64,000 nucleotides of DNA, taken from Apium graveolens (lineage: Eukaryota > Streptophyta > Magnoliopsida > Apiales > Apiaceae). This document shows positions 1 to 12,384 of this stretch, piece after piece. Position 1 is the stretch's first letter; the number at the start of each line of letters is the position of its first letter. The stretch is from positions 38,707,437 through 38,771,436 of the forward strand of contig NC_133655.1 of NCBI RefSeq assembly GCF_009905375.1. The letters run 5' to 3'. The notes beneath the pieces are model-generated. The model was not told the origin of the DNA. It saw only the letters and a program-made list of their open reading frames with translations, and did no database searches. The translations under genes were made by a program, and so were the position numbers.

Positions 1-2083
1 CCGTTATCGGTATACTGATTCTTCTCTGCACGTAAATGTCCACCATTTATCGGCTTGCAATTGTCCACACTTGTTACGTAACTCCATTTGCTACACGGGT
101 TCATTATGCTTCCTTTTTAAAACATTCAAAGAGTAGACCATACACAAGAAGGAATTTGTGTATATGATTCTGATTGAAACTTTCTGTAAGGGGATAAGAG
201 TACAAGGAAATAATCGGAGAAATTCATGAATCAACAAATCAGGATTTAAGAAGAAAGAATGAATAATGATTTGAATAAGAATGAGACAACCATATTAGTA
301 CTCAAGATGGCCAGTCTTTCATACCATATGGCACACAACACATGATTAGGTGGCGTCCCACCAGACTTTTGTCATTTCAACAAATTGTCACACCATAACA
401 CTGCTTGTCCCAATTAGGAAACAATGTTTTGAAGAAGGAATGATTTGAAAGGGATTCAACAATCACTTTATAAAGCAGATCATGAAAGAAGTTCATACTT
501 TACTCGAGATTTATAAGAATGATAAGAAGGAATGATATCATTGGTCGCCATTCGCATTTTATCTGTTTACAGCTTCAATGCTTTTCCGATCAATAGATCA
601 CATGTCGAGTCGTATATCAACTTTAGAAGGTTCTCAGAAATGCTTTTTTTGAATCGATCATTAAAATAATTTTCCACTTATTAGGTCTTGTATCTTTAGC
701 ATCACTTTTCCACGTTCATATACGATTTTATTTACAATCTTACGAGATTTATGCTCATAACTTCAAATTTCGCTTATGCTGTTAATTGTTCAACTTGTTG
801 CCTCTTTTGCTAATAACATTCTCCCTTTAGAAGGTCTAGAGATTTCCTTAATCTTCTTTGCTCGTACTCAGCTTCTCGTGCATCGACATATTCCTCGAGC
901 TCTAATCGTCTCAGCAATTGGATAAACAGTTTCTCCGTAAGAGCGGGTCCAATTGTCCTTCTAAACTAACCATACTAATTTCTAAAACAAGTATTCGTCT
1001 GGATAATCTGAATCGAACAAGAAACTCAAGTAGTACTTGGACAACCAAGTTTTTAAAACTTATTTTGTTCCAAGGAATTTTAGAAAAATTATGTGAAGAA
1101 AATCTCTTTGGAAAACTGGTTTAAAATTTTAAAAATCATACACATGGTCGTCATTACTATATGAGTTGGTTGTCGTCCTTTTCATCTATCACAAAGAATC
1201 CAATTAGGAAAATAATCAGATAAGAGCCCATTCCTTTCCATATATCTTCTACCCCTTATTGGGTCCATTTTGCCTTCATTGGTCAGCAAAACTTCAGTTA
1301 CTTGCATACTATCTTATTCGTAACTTCACTTCTATTCTTCCATACTGTTAACATTCCCATCCTCATCTCTTACAGTTACTAAGTATAACAAATCTATCCA
1401 GGAATCATCAGATCTATTTTATAACACAAGTCGGTTTATATCACATTACTTCTATATATATTAGAATTTATCATAACATCATCATTAATTCCGAGAAAAC
1501 TCTCGATATCCATTATTTTCAAACCTTTTTTTTATAAAAAAAAATTCATCTATCTCACTCCACAAGATAATCTTGGGTGGCATACTTACTAATAACTCCA
1601 TATAACCTAGTAGCAGGTATCTTCTGAAACACACGTATCTTTACTCTAAGTTCTTCTAACATTTCTTAATACCTCTTATACTCACCATATGTTATAGCTT
1701 TCGAATCCATCCTCATAAGTGTTGTTACTACGTAAGACGATTTTTGAACGGATGTTATAGAAAAGAATGGGGAGTAGGCAGAAAAGATATGCGCACAACT
1801 GAATATCCGGTAGAACTAGAATCAGCGTATGGGGGAAACTCTCGAATAGATAGCCTCGCATTAGGGGATGAGATAATAATGTGAAAAGGTGCAACCGTCG
1901 CAACATGAGGTGACATGACGAATACCTGTGGACGAGCAAGGCATGAGTCAGATGATAGAATTCCAAATAAAGGCTCTGAATGATCAGACGATCCAGGGAT
2001 AAAAAAATCTTCCATCGCCGCCATCTGAAAATCGCGTTCCTAGATTATAAGGATGTCGAATTTTATCACGAATCTCACTAAAA
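1..2083 (-). mobile_element. Internal region of decayed Ty3/gypsy element E (left part)
   Basis: This stretch lies on the far side of element B from the primer site and LTR of E (16523-20114), so it is the continuation of the E internal region, read on the minus strand. Cutting out B together with one CCTAC duplication joins 2088 to 16523. Reading leftwards from the junction come a leader reading frame (2024-1755), then AT-rich decayed sequence. Within about the first 110 bases, on the minus strand, frame-shifted traces resemble a gag zinc knuckle (a GGH-like cluster and cysteines). No frame is intact. The other LTR of E must lie left of the window. The family assignment comes from the LTR and primer site; the gag trace alone is weak. 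Confidence 0.6.
1755..2024 (-). pseudogene. Leader ORF fragment of element E
   Basis: This is an 89-codon open frame, the first of any length after the primer binding site of E. Its ATG follows TTTTCAG directly, a good plant 3' splice-acceptor shape, so the frame could be the second exon of a spliced leader transcript. It occupies the same place as the 171-codon leader ORF of element A, between primer site and gag. The product starts MAAMEDFFIPGSSDHSEP and has no domain I recognise. An overlapping minus-strand frame (1966-1682) is probably a shadow. I cannot tell whether the frame was ever translated. Confidence 0.35.
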
Positions 2084-2088
2084 CCTAC
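2084..2088. repeat. Target site duplication of B, left copy (CCTAC)
   Basis: CCTAC directly precedes the first TG of the left LTR of B and recurs immediately after the right LTR at 16518-16522. The exact 5-bp match fixes both ends of B. Confidence 0.9.
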
Positions 2089-4291
2089 TGTAATAACCCC
2101 AATTTTTGGAAATTTTTGAAACCCTGATGAATAGTAACTTTTACTGATGATGCTGATTAAGGAAAATTATCAGACCACACTATATAAGAGTACTGTTATG
2201 AAAATTCTAAGATCGTATTAGTATTCCATAAAGTAAATAAATGTATGTAAAGATCGTGAGAATCCAAATTCTAACACTTTAATTTTTCCCGAAAATCCAC
2301 CAGATACCGAAAGAATTGAGTATAAGTTAACATGATTAAAAGGATTTAAATTCAAGGATTATAAGAGGGGATTATAAAAGGAATATAAAATATTGAGAAA
2401 GGGTAGGGGAACCCAAATAATAAGATCCCGGATATGAACCCTCGAACGATAAACACGAACGAAAGTTAAGCGAACAGTATAACAGACCAGAGATCATTAG
2501 CCAAGTAATTAAGAGTTAATCAAAGGGGTTAGTGGATGATGATATCATCACACCAACAAGAGGAAGACAAGTGTAACAAGATGACATAAGTAGATGACAT
2601 AAGCATGACCAAATGGGAAGGGTTGGTTGGTTGATTGTGAGCCACACAATTTTTACCACGGTAAAAGGTTAATTAACAAACAAAAAGGAAGCAACCAAGC
2701 AAACACATTCATTTCTCCCCCCCCCATCTCCTTGCTCATGGTTTTTTGAAGAAAAACAAGAAAAAAAAATTCCAAACCCAAGCTCCACTCAATCATAATT
2801 CAAGAGGTTTGTTTCCTTGGATTCTATATTTCATACCTAAGAAGAGCAAGTAGTTTGAGTGCTTGAATCCAAGGTTTTCTAGCTCAAATAAATCATTTTA
2901 GTTTAGGGTGAATAGTAACTTTCAAGAACAAATTTTTGATTTTTGATTTTATTTGTAAGGTCAAGGTAGCTTAAGCATAGATTGAGGCTTCCATTGGCAT
3001 TCCAAGGATCTTTCATTGATTAAAAGCTTCAAGGAAGGTATAAAACTTAAAACCCTAGTTTAACTTTGAATATTTATGAGTGGTTTTGATTAATATAGTT
3101 CATGAGAAGCATGATGCTTGTGTGTTTAAAGTTTGGATGGGTTTGTAGTGATTGGATTTTAATTGAGGTGTTAATGATTGTTAATAGAGGAGTAGTAGTT
3201 TAAATGTTTAAGCATGAATTGAACCTTGTTTGATTTAGTAGTTTGGTTGAATTTGAAGATAGTATGATATTGGATTAAATTGAGATTCTTGGGCTTATTA
3301 TGACTTAAATCAGTAGCACTGATGTGTATCTTGAGTTGTTGTTGATTGGTAGTTGGATTGATATGATTTGGAATGGTAAAATTTGGGCAATCGCGTAAAC
3401 ATAGCCGTCGTAATGCCCAATTTACCTTAGACTGTTTTGTTCTTAACTTCAGGACCCGTGAACTCACTATTAGATTCTGACCATTGCCATTTTTATATAG
3501 TTCATGTTACGAGCTTCGTTTTGATGTGTGGTTCGATTGAATCGGATGTATGGTTTAGGAGAAACGGCCGTTTTAAGTAACGGCGTTTCGCGAACGAATC
3601 ATTACCCCTGGCCTTACTTTGAAACCTTGGTTAAGGCCCTTAAATGACTAATTGGAGTATGAAACAATTATGTAAAGTGGATTAGGCAGTTGGTAGAGTA
3701 CTCGCGAAAGAATCGCCTTAAAATTCTTAATGGTTAATTTATTAAAAATGGTGGAGCCGAGGGTACTCGAGCGACTTAAGTGAATCGTTAAAGGTATAAG
3801 CGACCATAAGAGAACGTTATAGTCTAATTGGTTGAAGTCTAGATTCTTAAGCGACTTTGGTTTAATTCCGACTTATGTTGTTGTTCATAGGTTATCGGAC
3901 CCACTCTAAGCTTAAGTCTATCCGGGAACACTCAGGCAAGTTTTCTACCCGTTATACTGTTGTTGTGATGTATATATGTATATGCATTATCTTGCGATAA
4001 GTGCATGATTGTTATTAGCAAATTTTGCGATATATTGGAGCATGCTGATATGGTATATATGCATGCATGTTTCGTAATCTTGATATCGTATTGTTGATTC
4101 AATTACTTATAAACTGCATAATATCTATGCTAGAGATAAGCAGTAGTTGTGTATACCCTTAGTATAGGGGACCCAAAGGTGAGCATTTTCTAAACCGGGA
4201 GTCGATGTTCCCGAGTATATATATATATATATAGTTATAGTTTTCAAAACTATTAATCGAATAAGGTTTATTCGATAACTTTATTTTATTT

Positions 4292-4896
4292 TGTTAGATA
4301 TATTTGATAATGTCATGTCTAATATGATTTATGTTTAGTTTTCAGATCTTACTTAAACAGGACAAACCAGTACTTAACTGAAATCAGCACTTATACTGAA
4401 GTCAGAACTTAAATTATCAGTATTTAAGGTTCAGGAGATATTTATCAGAAGATAATATCAGGACTTAAAGGAAATATTCAGATAAGGAAGGCAGCTGATT
4501 AAAGGAAGAAAAGATCTAGACAAACGTAAAAATAGATATGCATGAAGAAGGAATTTCGTGAAGAATGGAATACTTGGAAGAAAAAATATCTGATTGATAT
4601 ATTTTAGGAAGCAGAATTATATTCCATATCAGTTAGCGATTATCTTGTAACTGTGTAGTATATAAACACAGACAAAGGGTTTACACTATAAGTGTTATCA
4701 TTATCGAGAAGATTATTCATTGTAACCCTAGCAGCTCTCGTGATATTTGTTCATCACTGAGAGAGAACAGTTCCATACTGTAACAGAGTTTATTGTTTTG
4801 AATAAAGTTTGTTTTCTGTTACTTGAGTTATTAGAGTTCGATTTGATTGTGCTATACACTGTATTCACCCCCCTCTACAGTGTGTGTGACCTAACA
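4292..4896 (+). mobile_element. Solo copia LTR of the C family
   Basis: This 605-bp unit starts TGTTAGATATAT and ends GTGACCTAACA. It is flanked by perfect TATTT duplications (4287-4291 and 4897-4901). It is the reverse complement of the C LTRs at 22900-23491 and 49745-50333, including a TATATAAA box near 4660. The empty site is visible in the right LTR of B near 14585, confirming insertion into B after its LTRs were made. With no internal sequence left, it is the usual product of LTR-LTR recombination. Confidence 0.92.
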
Positions 4897-5062
4897 TATT
4901 TAATGAATATAATTTTGAATATTCATTCGGGGACTTATGACTCCGTTTATTTTATTTAATGAATATTATTTTGAATATTCATTCGAGGACTTATGACTCC
5001 GCTTATTTTATTTAATGAATATTATTTTAAATATTCATTCGAGGACTTATGACTCCGCTTAT
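4897..5062 (+). repeat. Tandem repeat of about 58 bp, three copies (left LTR of B)
   Basis: Three head-to-tail units share the pattern TTTAATGAATATTATTTTGA, then ATATTCATTCGAGGACTTAT, then GACTCCG. Each unit contains the inverted pair GAATATT/AATATTC. The same array occurs at 14582-14750 in the right LTR of B and, more diverged, in both LTRs of A. The solo copia LTR landed in the first unit. Confidence 0.85.
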
Positions 5063-5569
5063 TTATTAAATAATATTCTTTATTTTATTAAAGAATGATG
5101 TTTTGATAATCAAACTTATTTTCGATTATTCAAATAAAGATCGCACTTTCGTATAAGTATATCTTTGGTTATTTATTACTCATTTCAAGTATGAGTTTTA
5201 AAACTTGTACTTCAAATTATTTTTATAAAGACTATCCTTATGGAATATTATTTAAATAATAATATTCAGATATTTTCTAATATATCGGGACTGATTTATT
5301 TCATTAAATTAGCATTACTCCAAACATTCTTAAAAATGTTTTCGAGTCTTCAAAATGATTTTTAAAAGTTAGAGAGGATCCCAAAACTCATTTTATATTT
5401 AAAATCTTCCTTTCGAAGGGGATTTAAATACTCGCTCAAAACCTGAGGGATTCGGCTCTGTGGTGTATTTTATATTCGGAACGAGGTTGCTGTTTTGAGA
5501 AAACATCTTGATTACTTGCCCAACATTCGGGAAGTAAGTCCATCCATTTGAGTCGGCATAAGCAACATA

Positions 5570-5659
5570 GGCTCAGTGGGTGTCCATGAAAGTGTAAGTG
5601 GCTCAGTGGGAGTCCATCAATGCGTAAGTGGCTGAGTGACAGTCCAGCATAGGTCCAAA
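5570..5659 (+). repeat. 30-bp tandem repeat in the left LTR of B
   Basis: Three units with exact 30-bp spacing (starting 5570, 5600 and 5630) share GGCTCAGTGGGAGTCCAT followed by GTAAGT; the third is degenerate. The partner LTR repeats the array at 15260-15349. Confidence 0.75.
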
Positions 5660-6424
5660 TGCGGCCAGGGTGATGACCAGTGGGGAATTCGTCCATCTAC
5701 TAGTAGAAAAGGTTACTTATTGGTATCTTTGCCTGATCAGCAAGATATCAGGTTTATGCCAAGGTTTTCTCCTTTCCAAATTCATTGGATATTACAACTC
5801 TGTTTATAATTTTCATAACAGAGGTTTTCAAGGAGTGTATAAAATGTATATATATATAGGTGTATATATATATCGGGACTTAATGAAGTATCTCGTAACT
5901 TCATTATTTATAATGATATTTCAAGGATTGAATCAATTCAAATCTTATCTTGTAGTCTCATCTATGTGATGAACTTTTGAAATGGATTATACCTTGAACG
6001 GTGGTAGTTCAAGTAGTATTCAGAAAAGATATATTGGAGTATCTCGTAACTTCACCTTTTCAACTTATATCTGGTTAATGATTATCTTATACATGACAAA
6101 TATTTTCGGAAAAATGTTGAGACAAGGTTAGATATATGAGATCACCTTGCAACGATATTTTTATACAGTTATAAACTAGAACTCTGTGTATATTATGCAT
6201 GGAAGAGGACTTCCAAGATTTTGAAAAGTATATATACATATATACTGAATATTTTGCGACTTGGTCGCGATAAGATATCAAACTTGGTTCATTTTTACTT
6301 GACCAACACTTTCATGAGTACTATGAGGATGCTCACATATTGTAAATCATTATACATATTATTTTGCTGGGCTTGTTGCTCACCCTTGCTTTCTTCATTC
6401 ATCACACAACAATAGATAGACAAG

Positions 6425-6571
6425 ATGAACATGACCAAGCTCCCAATTCGTGAGCGGATAGGAAACGTTCTGCAGTTTCCTGTAGGCGTTGATGCCATTG
6501 TAGCTGAGGTAGGAACTACCAATAGGCTAGGCTTTCAACTTTTGATGTACCAGACTTATGCATACTTATGA
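6425..6571 (+). CDS. Short LTR reading frame of B, H3-tail-like position (left copy)
   Basis: A 48-codon frame starts MNMTKLPIRERIG, in the same LTR position and sequence context as the H3-like frames of A (34373) and G (22484): both A and B follow a run of CACACAACAA. The likeness to histone H3 is weak here (M, K, R and G shared), while the right LTR copy reads MNRTK. After 28 codons, in phase 0, comes GAG|GTAGGA (exon end 6508), matching the donor-like site in A and G. I therefore read 6425-6508 as a possible first exon; the remaining codons would be intronic. Expression is not shown. Confidence 0.4.
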   Translation: MNMTKLPIRERIGNVLQFPVGVDAIVAEVGTTNRLGFQLLMYQTYAYL

Positions 6572-6824
6572 ATTGTAATAATGGTAAAGAATATGTAAAT
6601 TTACTCAGAAACCCTTTTAAGGTGTAATGGTTTATAATTGTGGAATAAAATGACTTGTGTTATTTTTGGTATTCATCTCTGAGACTATAACTTGTGGTGT
6701 GTGTGTATAGTGTGGGGTCACAGTACGCAGTAGTTGGTTGTTTATAAAGATTGAGTGTTATTAAGGGAAATGGAACTCGTGACAACCCGGATCCCCGACC
6801 CCGGATTTGGGGGTGTTACAGAAA

Positions 6825-6836
6825 TGGTATCAGAGC
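6825..6836 (+). promoter_or_regulatory. Primer binding site of B
   Basis: TGGTATCAGAGC follows the end of the left LTR after GAAA. It is complementary to the 3' end of plant initiator tRNA-Met, the usual primer of these elements. Confidence 0.93.
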
Positions 6837-7010
6837 TAAGTGTTATAAACCTCAGAGATGATGTGGCGTTAAGATAATAAGTTCACTAAGATAATAAGAA
6901 CTCTTACCAAGTTCATAGTCGGGCTACCTAACGTAGTACTGACAGTTAAAACCCTTATGGGAACCCTTATAAATATCGTGATAGAAGCGTAGTTCGTTAT
7001 CGTATATGCT

Positions 7011-8107
7011 AGCGGGACTCCGAACCCTGTGGTTGAGGAGCAACAGCGCGGTGATGTTTTATTACTTATTGGAGATCAGATTGTGGATCCGATAGAGCGT
7101 CATAACAAGGGACCGGATGATGTTCATATTGAGGATGTAGTGGTTGAGGATGTTATCCTAGAAGGGATTATTGCTAAGGAGGATCCCGTGGAGGGTCCTG
7201 ACAAGACTGAATAAAGGACCACTGAGAAATTGATAACCATGGTTAGGGCGACTACCAGAGGTAGGATTGGCCAGTCACTACCAGAAGTTCGTTCAAGTTT
7301 GTAAAGATAGTAGCCTCTTTAACGCGGCTTACTCGTAAGACTGAGAAGTTTGAATGGACAGAGAAATGCGAGAACAGCTTTTTAGAACTGAGGCAAAGAT
7401 TAATGACGACCCCTATATTGGCGTTGCCGGATGGAAAAAGGAGATTTTGTGATTTGTATTGACGCTTCGCATAAGGAATTAGGGTGATCTTATACAGCAC
7501 AACAAGGTAATCGCGTATGCGTCAAGACAATTAAGGGAATATAAAATTCGATATCCCCACCCATGAGCTTGGGCTCGTGGCAATGGTTTTGCCTTAAAGA
7601 TTGGAGGCACTACTTGTATGGAGAGAAGTGCAAGATTTACACAAGCCATAAGTGCTCTAGTGCATTTTCACGCAGAAAGAGCTCAATATGCGCCAGAGGA
7701 GGTGGTTAGAGCTAATCAAGGATTACGATTATGAGATTCTTTATCATCCAGGGAAAGCCAAAATGGTGGCTAATGCCCTTAGTATAAAGGGGAGACTCAA
7801 GATGAAAATGTCTTTGGGAGAGTTGATAAGAGATTTTGAGAAAATGGAAATAGAAGTGAAGGTAACCGGAGCCGGTACCGAAATGCTGTTTGAGATTGCA
7901 ATACAGCCCGAATTATCAAAAAAGATCATATTGTGCCAGGAAAAAGTGATGAATGAAGGTAGAGAGTCAATGACTGGAGAAGAGATTAATACCAAGAAAG
8001 ATGATAAGGAAATAACGAGGTATTTCTACAAAATTTGGGTTCCAAACGTTTCAGAGCTTAAGGACTGGATCTTAGATGAAATCCATAGCTCGAGAAATAA
8101 GATTTAG
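7011..8107 (+). pseudogene. Leader fused to displaced RT end, RNase H and integrase start (B)
   Basis: The first part (7011 to about 7150) is the leader region (61-codon frame 7029-7214). From about 7150 the translation becomes the C-terminal end of reverse transcriptase, matching A near 38575. It then covers the connection to RNase H, with stops and frameshifts from 7285 to 7690, and an open 139-codon stretch (7688-8107) starting [20 protein letters not shown]. That stretch holds the RNase H end and the start of integrase. The segment corresponds to A 38575-39525 but sits before gag, so the domain order is abnormal. It cannot encode a working enzyme. Confidence 0.8.
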
Positions 8108-8329
8108 GGCAAACCCCGAATGTGATAGTAAGGGAGGTTGCCATTAAGAAAGAAGGAGCCCATAACATAATGAAGTGGAAATCAAGGATTTTAACGTATA
8201 AGATAACCCCAAGTATGGGAGAAGTATGAAACATTTCATACTAAGGAAACAAAAATTCGAGTAAGGAAAGGAGACCCGAGACGGTACTCCTATACGGTAA
8301 TTCATGGACCTGTCTAAAAAGAACTTAGA

Positions 8330-8720
8330 CTATTATCCCCAACCACCACCCTGAGGAGACAGTGCGGTGGGAAATTCTTTCAGGACCTTTAAGTCGCTAA
8401 GCTCTCAGAATTCCAAGGAACAAGCGAACCCAGTAGAGGTGAGAGCCTGGCTAAAGGAAATATAGGAATCATTTGAGATTCTAAATGATGGACGAATCAC
8501 AAAAGACTGTTTTTATCACTTACCCTCCTAAGAGAGAGGCCACCCGCTGGTGAAAGGCTAAGAAAGGCACGGAGCCAGAGGTTAATATAAACTGATTAAA
8601 GTTCAGTCAATTGTTTTCGGGAAAGTACTTCCCAAGGTTATGGAGGTAGTGTAAAAGCTTTAGAACCAGAACAAAAGCGGACGAGTATGATGAATTATGA
8701 ATCTAAGTTTTAAAAGTTGT
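8330..8720 (+). pseudogene. gag: gag remnant of B
   Basis: Nucleotide and broken-frame similarity to A gag (36350-36700) is clear. It includes the region around A's FRAFKSLKPPEF, the VEARAWLKEMEKSFEIL counterpart and the FSQLFLGKYFPRF counterpart. Stops and frameshifts occur every few dozen codons. It lies downstream of the displaced pol segment, the reverse of the normal order. It would have encoded the capsid-like domain of Gag. Confidence 0.7.
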
Positions 8721-11588
8721 AAGGATTCGTTCTGAGGACAAGAATCCCAGAATGACGTGATGTTTGAAGTCAATGATTAGTGGGTTCATGAAATGATTGT
8801 AAGAGAAAGGAAAATAAAGAGAAGCTGAAGTGGGAAGAAATAAAAAAAAGGCAATATAGTTTGAGGAATGATAAGGGAGTGGGGTATGAGGAAACCTTAA
8901 AGACTCGTAGCAATAGAAATAGAAAAGTATGTAATCGTCAGGATGAGGGTGATTCACTATGAGTTAAAGTTGATGGTTGAAGGCATAAGAGATACATATA
9001 TTTTATCCCCTGTAAGTTGGGAGGATTCGAGGAAACCTTGAGATAGTTCGAAGGATAAATAATGAGACGTGGATAGACTGAGGAGACAAGAAGGTAAGAA
9101 ATTAGGAAAATTGGATGAAGGAAGTGACCTTCAAGAATGTAAAGTGTAAGACCGGTGGCATGATACCCAGAAAGGGAGATGCCAGGTATGAAAGATATCC
9201 CAACATTGAGATGACTGTTGAGATAAACAACAAAAGTAAATGAGGAATTATTAAGAAGAAGTTCACGTTGAACACGACCAATATCTTCCAGAACATCCTT
9301 GTTATCGTTACCAAATTAGGCAAGAAAAGCGGATAACTGTTGTTATCTTTTGAAGGCCATATTGATTGACCTCATTTTGAATACAGATGTTATTGTAAAA
9401 TTAGGCATATACTATCGATGTGGGAATGATTGAATAAGACACCCTTATCAGGGATATATGACTTGATTTATCCATGGAAGGATGCATGTACCTTTTTAAA
9501 GGTGGAATTAAGGATAGAACATCTGTAACTTAAAATGAATCCTAGGGGAATGCATAAAGGTTGGCATTTCACCCTTAATATGGACATTATGAGTTTGGGT
9601 AATACGGAATGAAGGATTAAGGCAACAACAATCTTTAAAGATCAATGGAGAAAGTTTTCAGAACTCTATAGACAATGATTTTAGTATTAGTAAATGGTAT
9701 CTTGATATGCCCTGTACCTAGGGTGTACATGATGAAGGATTTAAGGATAACCTTAGAGGTTTTACAAGGAGAAAGGTAATATTCAAAGTTCTCAAGAATA
9801 GAAATTTTGATAAAGGAAATATGGCGTAATTATAATAATGCCAGGAGGGCACGTGTTAAACCATAAGAAGTATAGATTGAACCAATAAAGGTCAGAATTG
9901 TTAAAGCAAGAAGGGCCCAAGATAAAAGACGTCCTAAGTATGATCGAGAGTCAGCCATGATAATGTTTACATTTAAAGACTAAGGCAGTGACTTATGGAA
10001 AAAAATGGTGATTTTTTTTTCACAAGGACTTAAGAAAAGCATTTTCACATAAGCAGTGATTTGAAATGAGGTAGAAAATTTAGTGAAGGTGGTTAAAATG
10101 ACATTGATTATAAGGAAATATTACTATCAGGAAAGGCCAAAGAGGTGGCCAACAATTTAAGTGTAAGAAGACAATTATCGGCGCTCGTGCCAGAGGAATA
10201 CAGTGATAATGGTTAAAGCCGTGAAGATTGTATTATGGTTTGAAAGATTGATATTCCTTCTGATGATTGTGCGATACTCAACCGTGATAGTAGTTTGGTA
10301 AAGATATAATTTATGAAATCGCCGTGAGCGGGCTATCTATCTTATAAGGTCATATCTTGAGATAAGCCAGGACCATGTTAAGAAAGGACTAAATGAACCT
10401 TTGAGCTTCATGTCTCCTAATAAAGACATGTGGTTAATAAAGGTATTAACCTGTTATCGTTGCTTTTATTGAAACTCTTCTGTAATTTTATCTGCTTCAT
10501 GTCATATGTACGCCAAGTTCAGGAGTGTTCTTCATGAATCATGGAATGGTGATTATGTTGCCTCGTTAGAAGAATTCGATACGACATGTATGGACTCTGT
10601 ATGGTTAGCTATTAAGATTTCATAGAAAATGAATGACTACAGTAGGTCAGTGGTGGACCATAGTAATGCAACAACGATTCTTTGAATAATGAGCCGATTA
10701 GAACCGTGAGAGTTGTAGTGTAATGGATGTTGAGATTGGGTACCACTAATCGAGTTGTGGTGATGTATAAGTTATCGTTAATAGACTAATTAAGTCGATT
10801 ATTTACCTATTGAATACTTATTACTTCTTATCAATAGAGAGTCGTATTACTATACGAGGAAGGTTGCGGTGCAAGCATAGAATTCTAGTAACGATGATGT
10901 CTAGAATGAGATCCCAGATTTGATTTTCGATGTCGAGGGAGTTTCAAAGGTGATTGTGTATAAGCTCGAGCAAGAGCATGGGTCCATAGAATGATGGACA
11001 TAATATCAAAAATATTTAGGCATGTGAAATGCGATGCTATAATACTTGATGTTGATATATACACACATATGTTTTGTTCTCCTATGACAAACCTCTATAG
11101 TTCAGAGGTAGATTCCAAGCCAGATATTTATAGCAGTATTTTTTTCATATACAATTCTCTTCAATTCATTCTTTTCTCTCCTTTTCATTTTGTATAAGCT
11201 GAGAAGAACAACCCTTCCAGAAGGGGAGATATTACCGAATGACTACCTATCTGTGTGATAGAAGCCTAGTAGGATACCACATATTGTTTAATTGCTTGTC
11301 AAGTACTAAAGGCTGGCCACCTTCTGTACTAACTATGCAATAAAACAAGTGTTCATGATCATAGTGATCTCTCAATAAATTCCTTTACTTATATATGATT
11401 GATCAAACTTTGGAAAATAGAAACAGCTAAAAAAGGAGTAGTAAAGTTATGGTGGTATTCGGAATGGAAACACGTTCGTGATACTAAGGTTGACGTGGTT
11501 ATTAAAAGGTTATAGAACGCTAACGAGCAAAAGTGTAACCAGCATAGTATTATGTACGGAAGATAGTAACGACTACGAACTGGAAAAG
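8721..11588 (+). other. Decayed internal DNA of B without usable frames
   Basis: Going left to right this should hold the gag zinc knuckles, protease, RT and RNase H. I see only traces, such as a second RNase H end-like stretch near 10115-10165 (counterpart of the [16 protein letters not shown] region of A). Frames of 60-85 codons here show no similarity to anything and are probably chance. Confidence 0.6.
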
Positions 11589-12372
11589 AATGGGTATTGA
11601 GAAGTAAAAGCTATAATGCTAGAAGCTATGATGAGAGTCTGTGCAATAGACTTGAAAGAATTTGGAATGGTGACTTAGCACGGATTGAGTTTTCTTACGA
11701 TAATAGATCGTATGTCAGTATCGGGATATCGCCTTATGAGATCCTTGAGGGAAGACAATATCGATCTCCCTTATGTTAGGATGAAGTTGTAGAGCGCAAG
11801 ATGCTCGGACCTGCAGTAGTCCAAAGGATCAAGGATATAATAGATCTAATCAGAGGACGGCTGGTAGTAGCCCAAGATGGACATAAGAAGTATGTTGATT
11901 TGACACGAAAGGACAAAGAATAGGAAGTATGGGACCTAGTGCTGTTATAGGTATTCCCTTGGAAAGGATGGATGAGGTTCGGAAAGAAAGGAAAGCTAAG
12001 CCCACGAATTATTGGACCCTTGGATATATTAAGATGTATTGGGAAATTAGCATATGACCTAGCCCTACCCCCGAACATGTAGCAAGTTCATAACGTGTTT
12101 CACGTATCAATGTTAAGGAAGTGTAATTCGGATGCCAGAAAAATAGGGGCATATGAGCGCATAGACATGCAACCAGACGTAACCTATATGGAGAAACCAG
12201 GAAGGGTTATAGATTGAAAAAGGAACAAGTGCTTAGGAGAAGGGTTATCAAACTAGTCAGAGTTTGATGGTAGAACCACAATGTGGGAAAAATTACTTGA
12301 GAGTTAGAAAGTGCAATGCTAAGAGAGTATCCCTATTCATTTTCTATCTGATTCCGGGACGGAATCCTTTTA
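11589..12372 (+). pseudogene. pol: Integrase C-terminal part and chromodomain remnant of B
   Basis: Broken translation matches A 40040-40778. The end of the integrase core appears (IEFSYDN and SPYEILEGRQYRSPL), then VVQRIKDI, the GPY/F-like region ([28 protein letters not shown]) and a mutated chromodomain-like tail ending near FLSDSGTESF. Several stop codons and at least one frameshift lie after 12200. This is the end of pol, directly before the purine tract. No product is expected. Confidence 0.82.
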
Positions 12373-12384
12373 AAGAGGGGAGAT
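12371..12384 (+). promoter_or_regulatory. Polypurine tract of B
   Basis: TAAAGAGGGGAGAT abuts the TG of the right LTR, the position used to prime plus-strand DNA synthesis. A has nearly the same tract at 40777-40789. Confidence 0.85.

Larger units (their letters stand above)
2089..6820 (+). repeat. 5' LTR of B
   Basis: The LTR starts TGTAATAACCCC and ends GGGGGTGTTACA, directly followed by GAAA and the primer site. It is 4,732 bp, about 600 bp longer than its partner because a solo copia LTR (4292-4896) is inserted in it. It contains a TA microsatellite near 4217-4234, a 30-bp tandem repeat (5570-5659), a tandem repeat of about 58 bp (to 5062) and a short histone-H3-like reading frame (6425-6571). 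Confidence 0.9.

Noticed and set aside
3171..3467. 98-codon minus-strand frame in the left LTR of B
   Set aside because: It lies in non-coding LTR sequence, has low-complexity Asn/Gln/His composition, and is not kept open in the right LTR.
4217..4234. TA microsatellite as a regulatory TATA array
   Set aside because: The repeat length varies between the LTRs of B and A; it behaves as a simple microsatellite and gives no positional evidence of promoter use.
5670..5969. 99-codon frame in the left LTR of B and its counterpart at 15318-15575
   Set aside because: The frame shifts between the two LTRs and resembles nothing known; chance in AT-rich DNA.
6825..6836. tRNA gene suspected from the tRNA-Met match at primer sites
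   Set aside because: Only the 12 bases of a primer site are present, with no cloverleaf around them.
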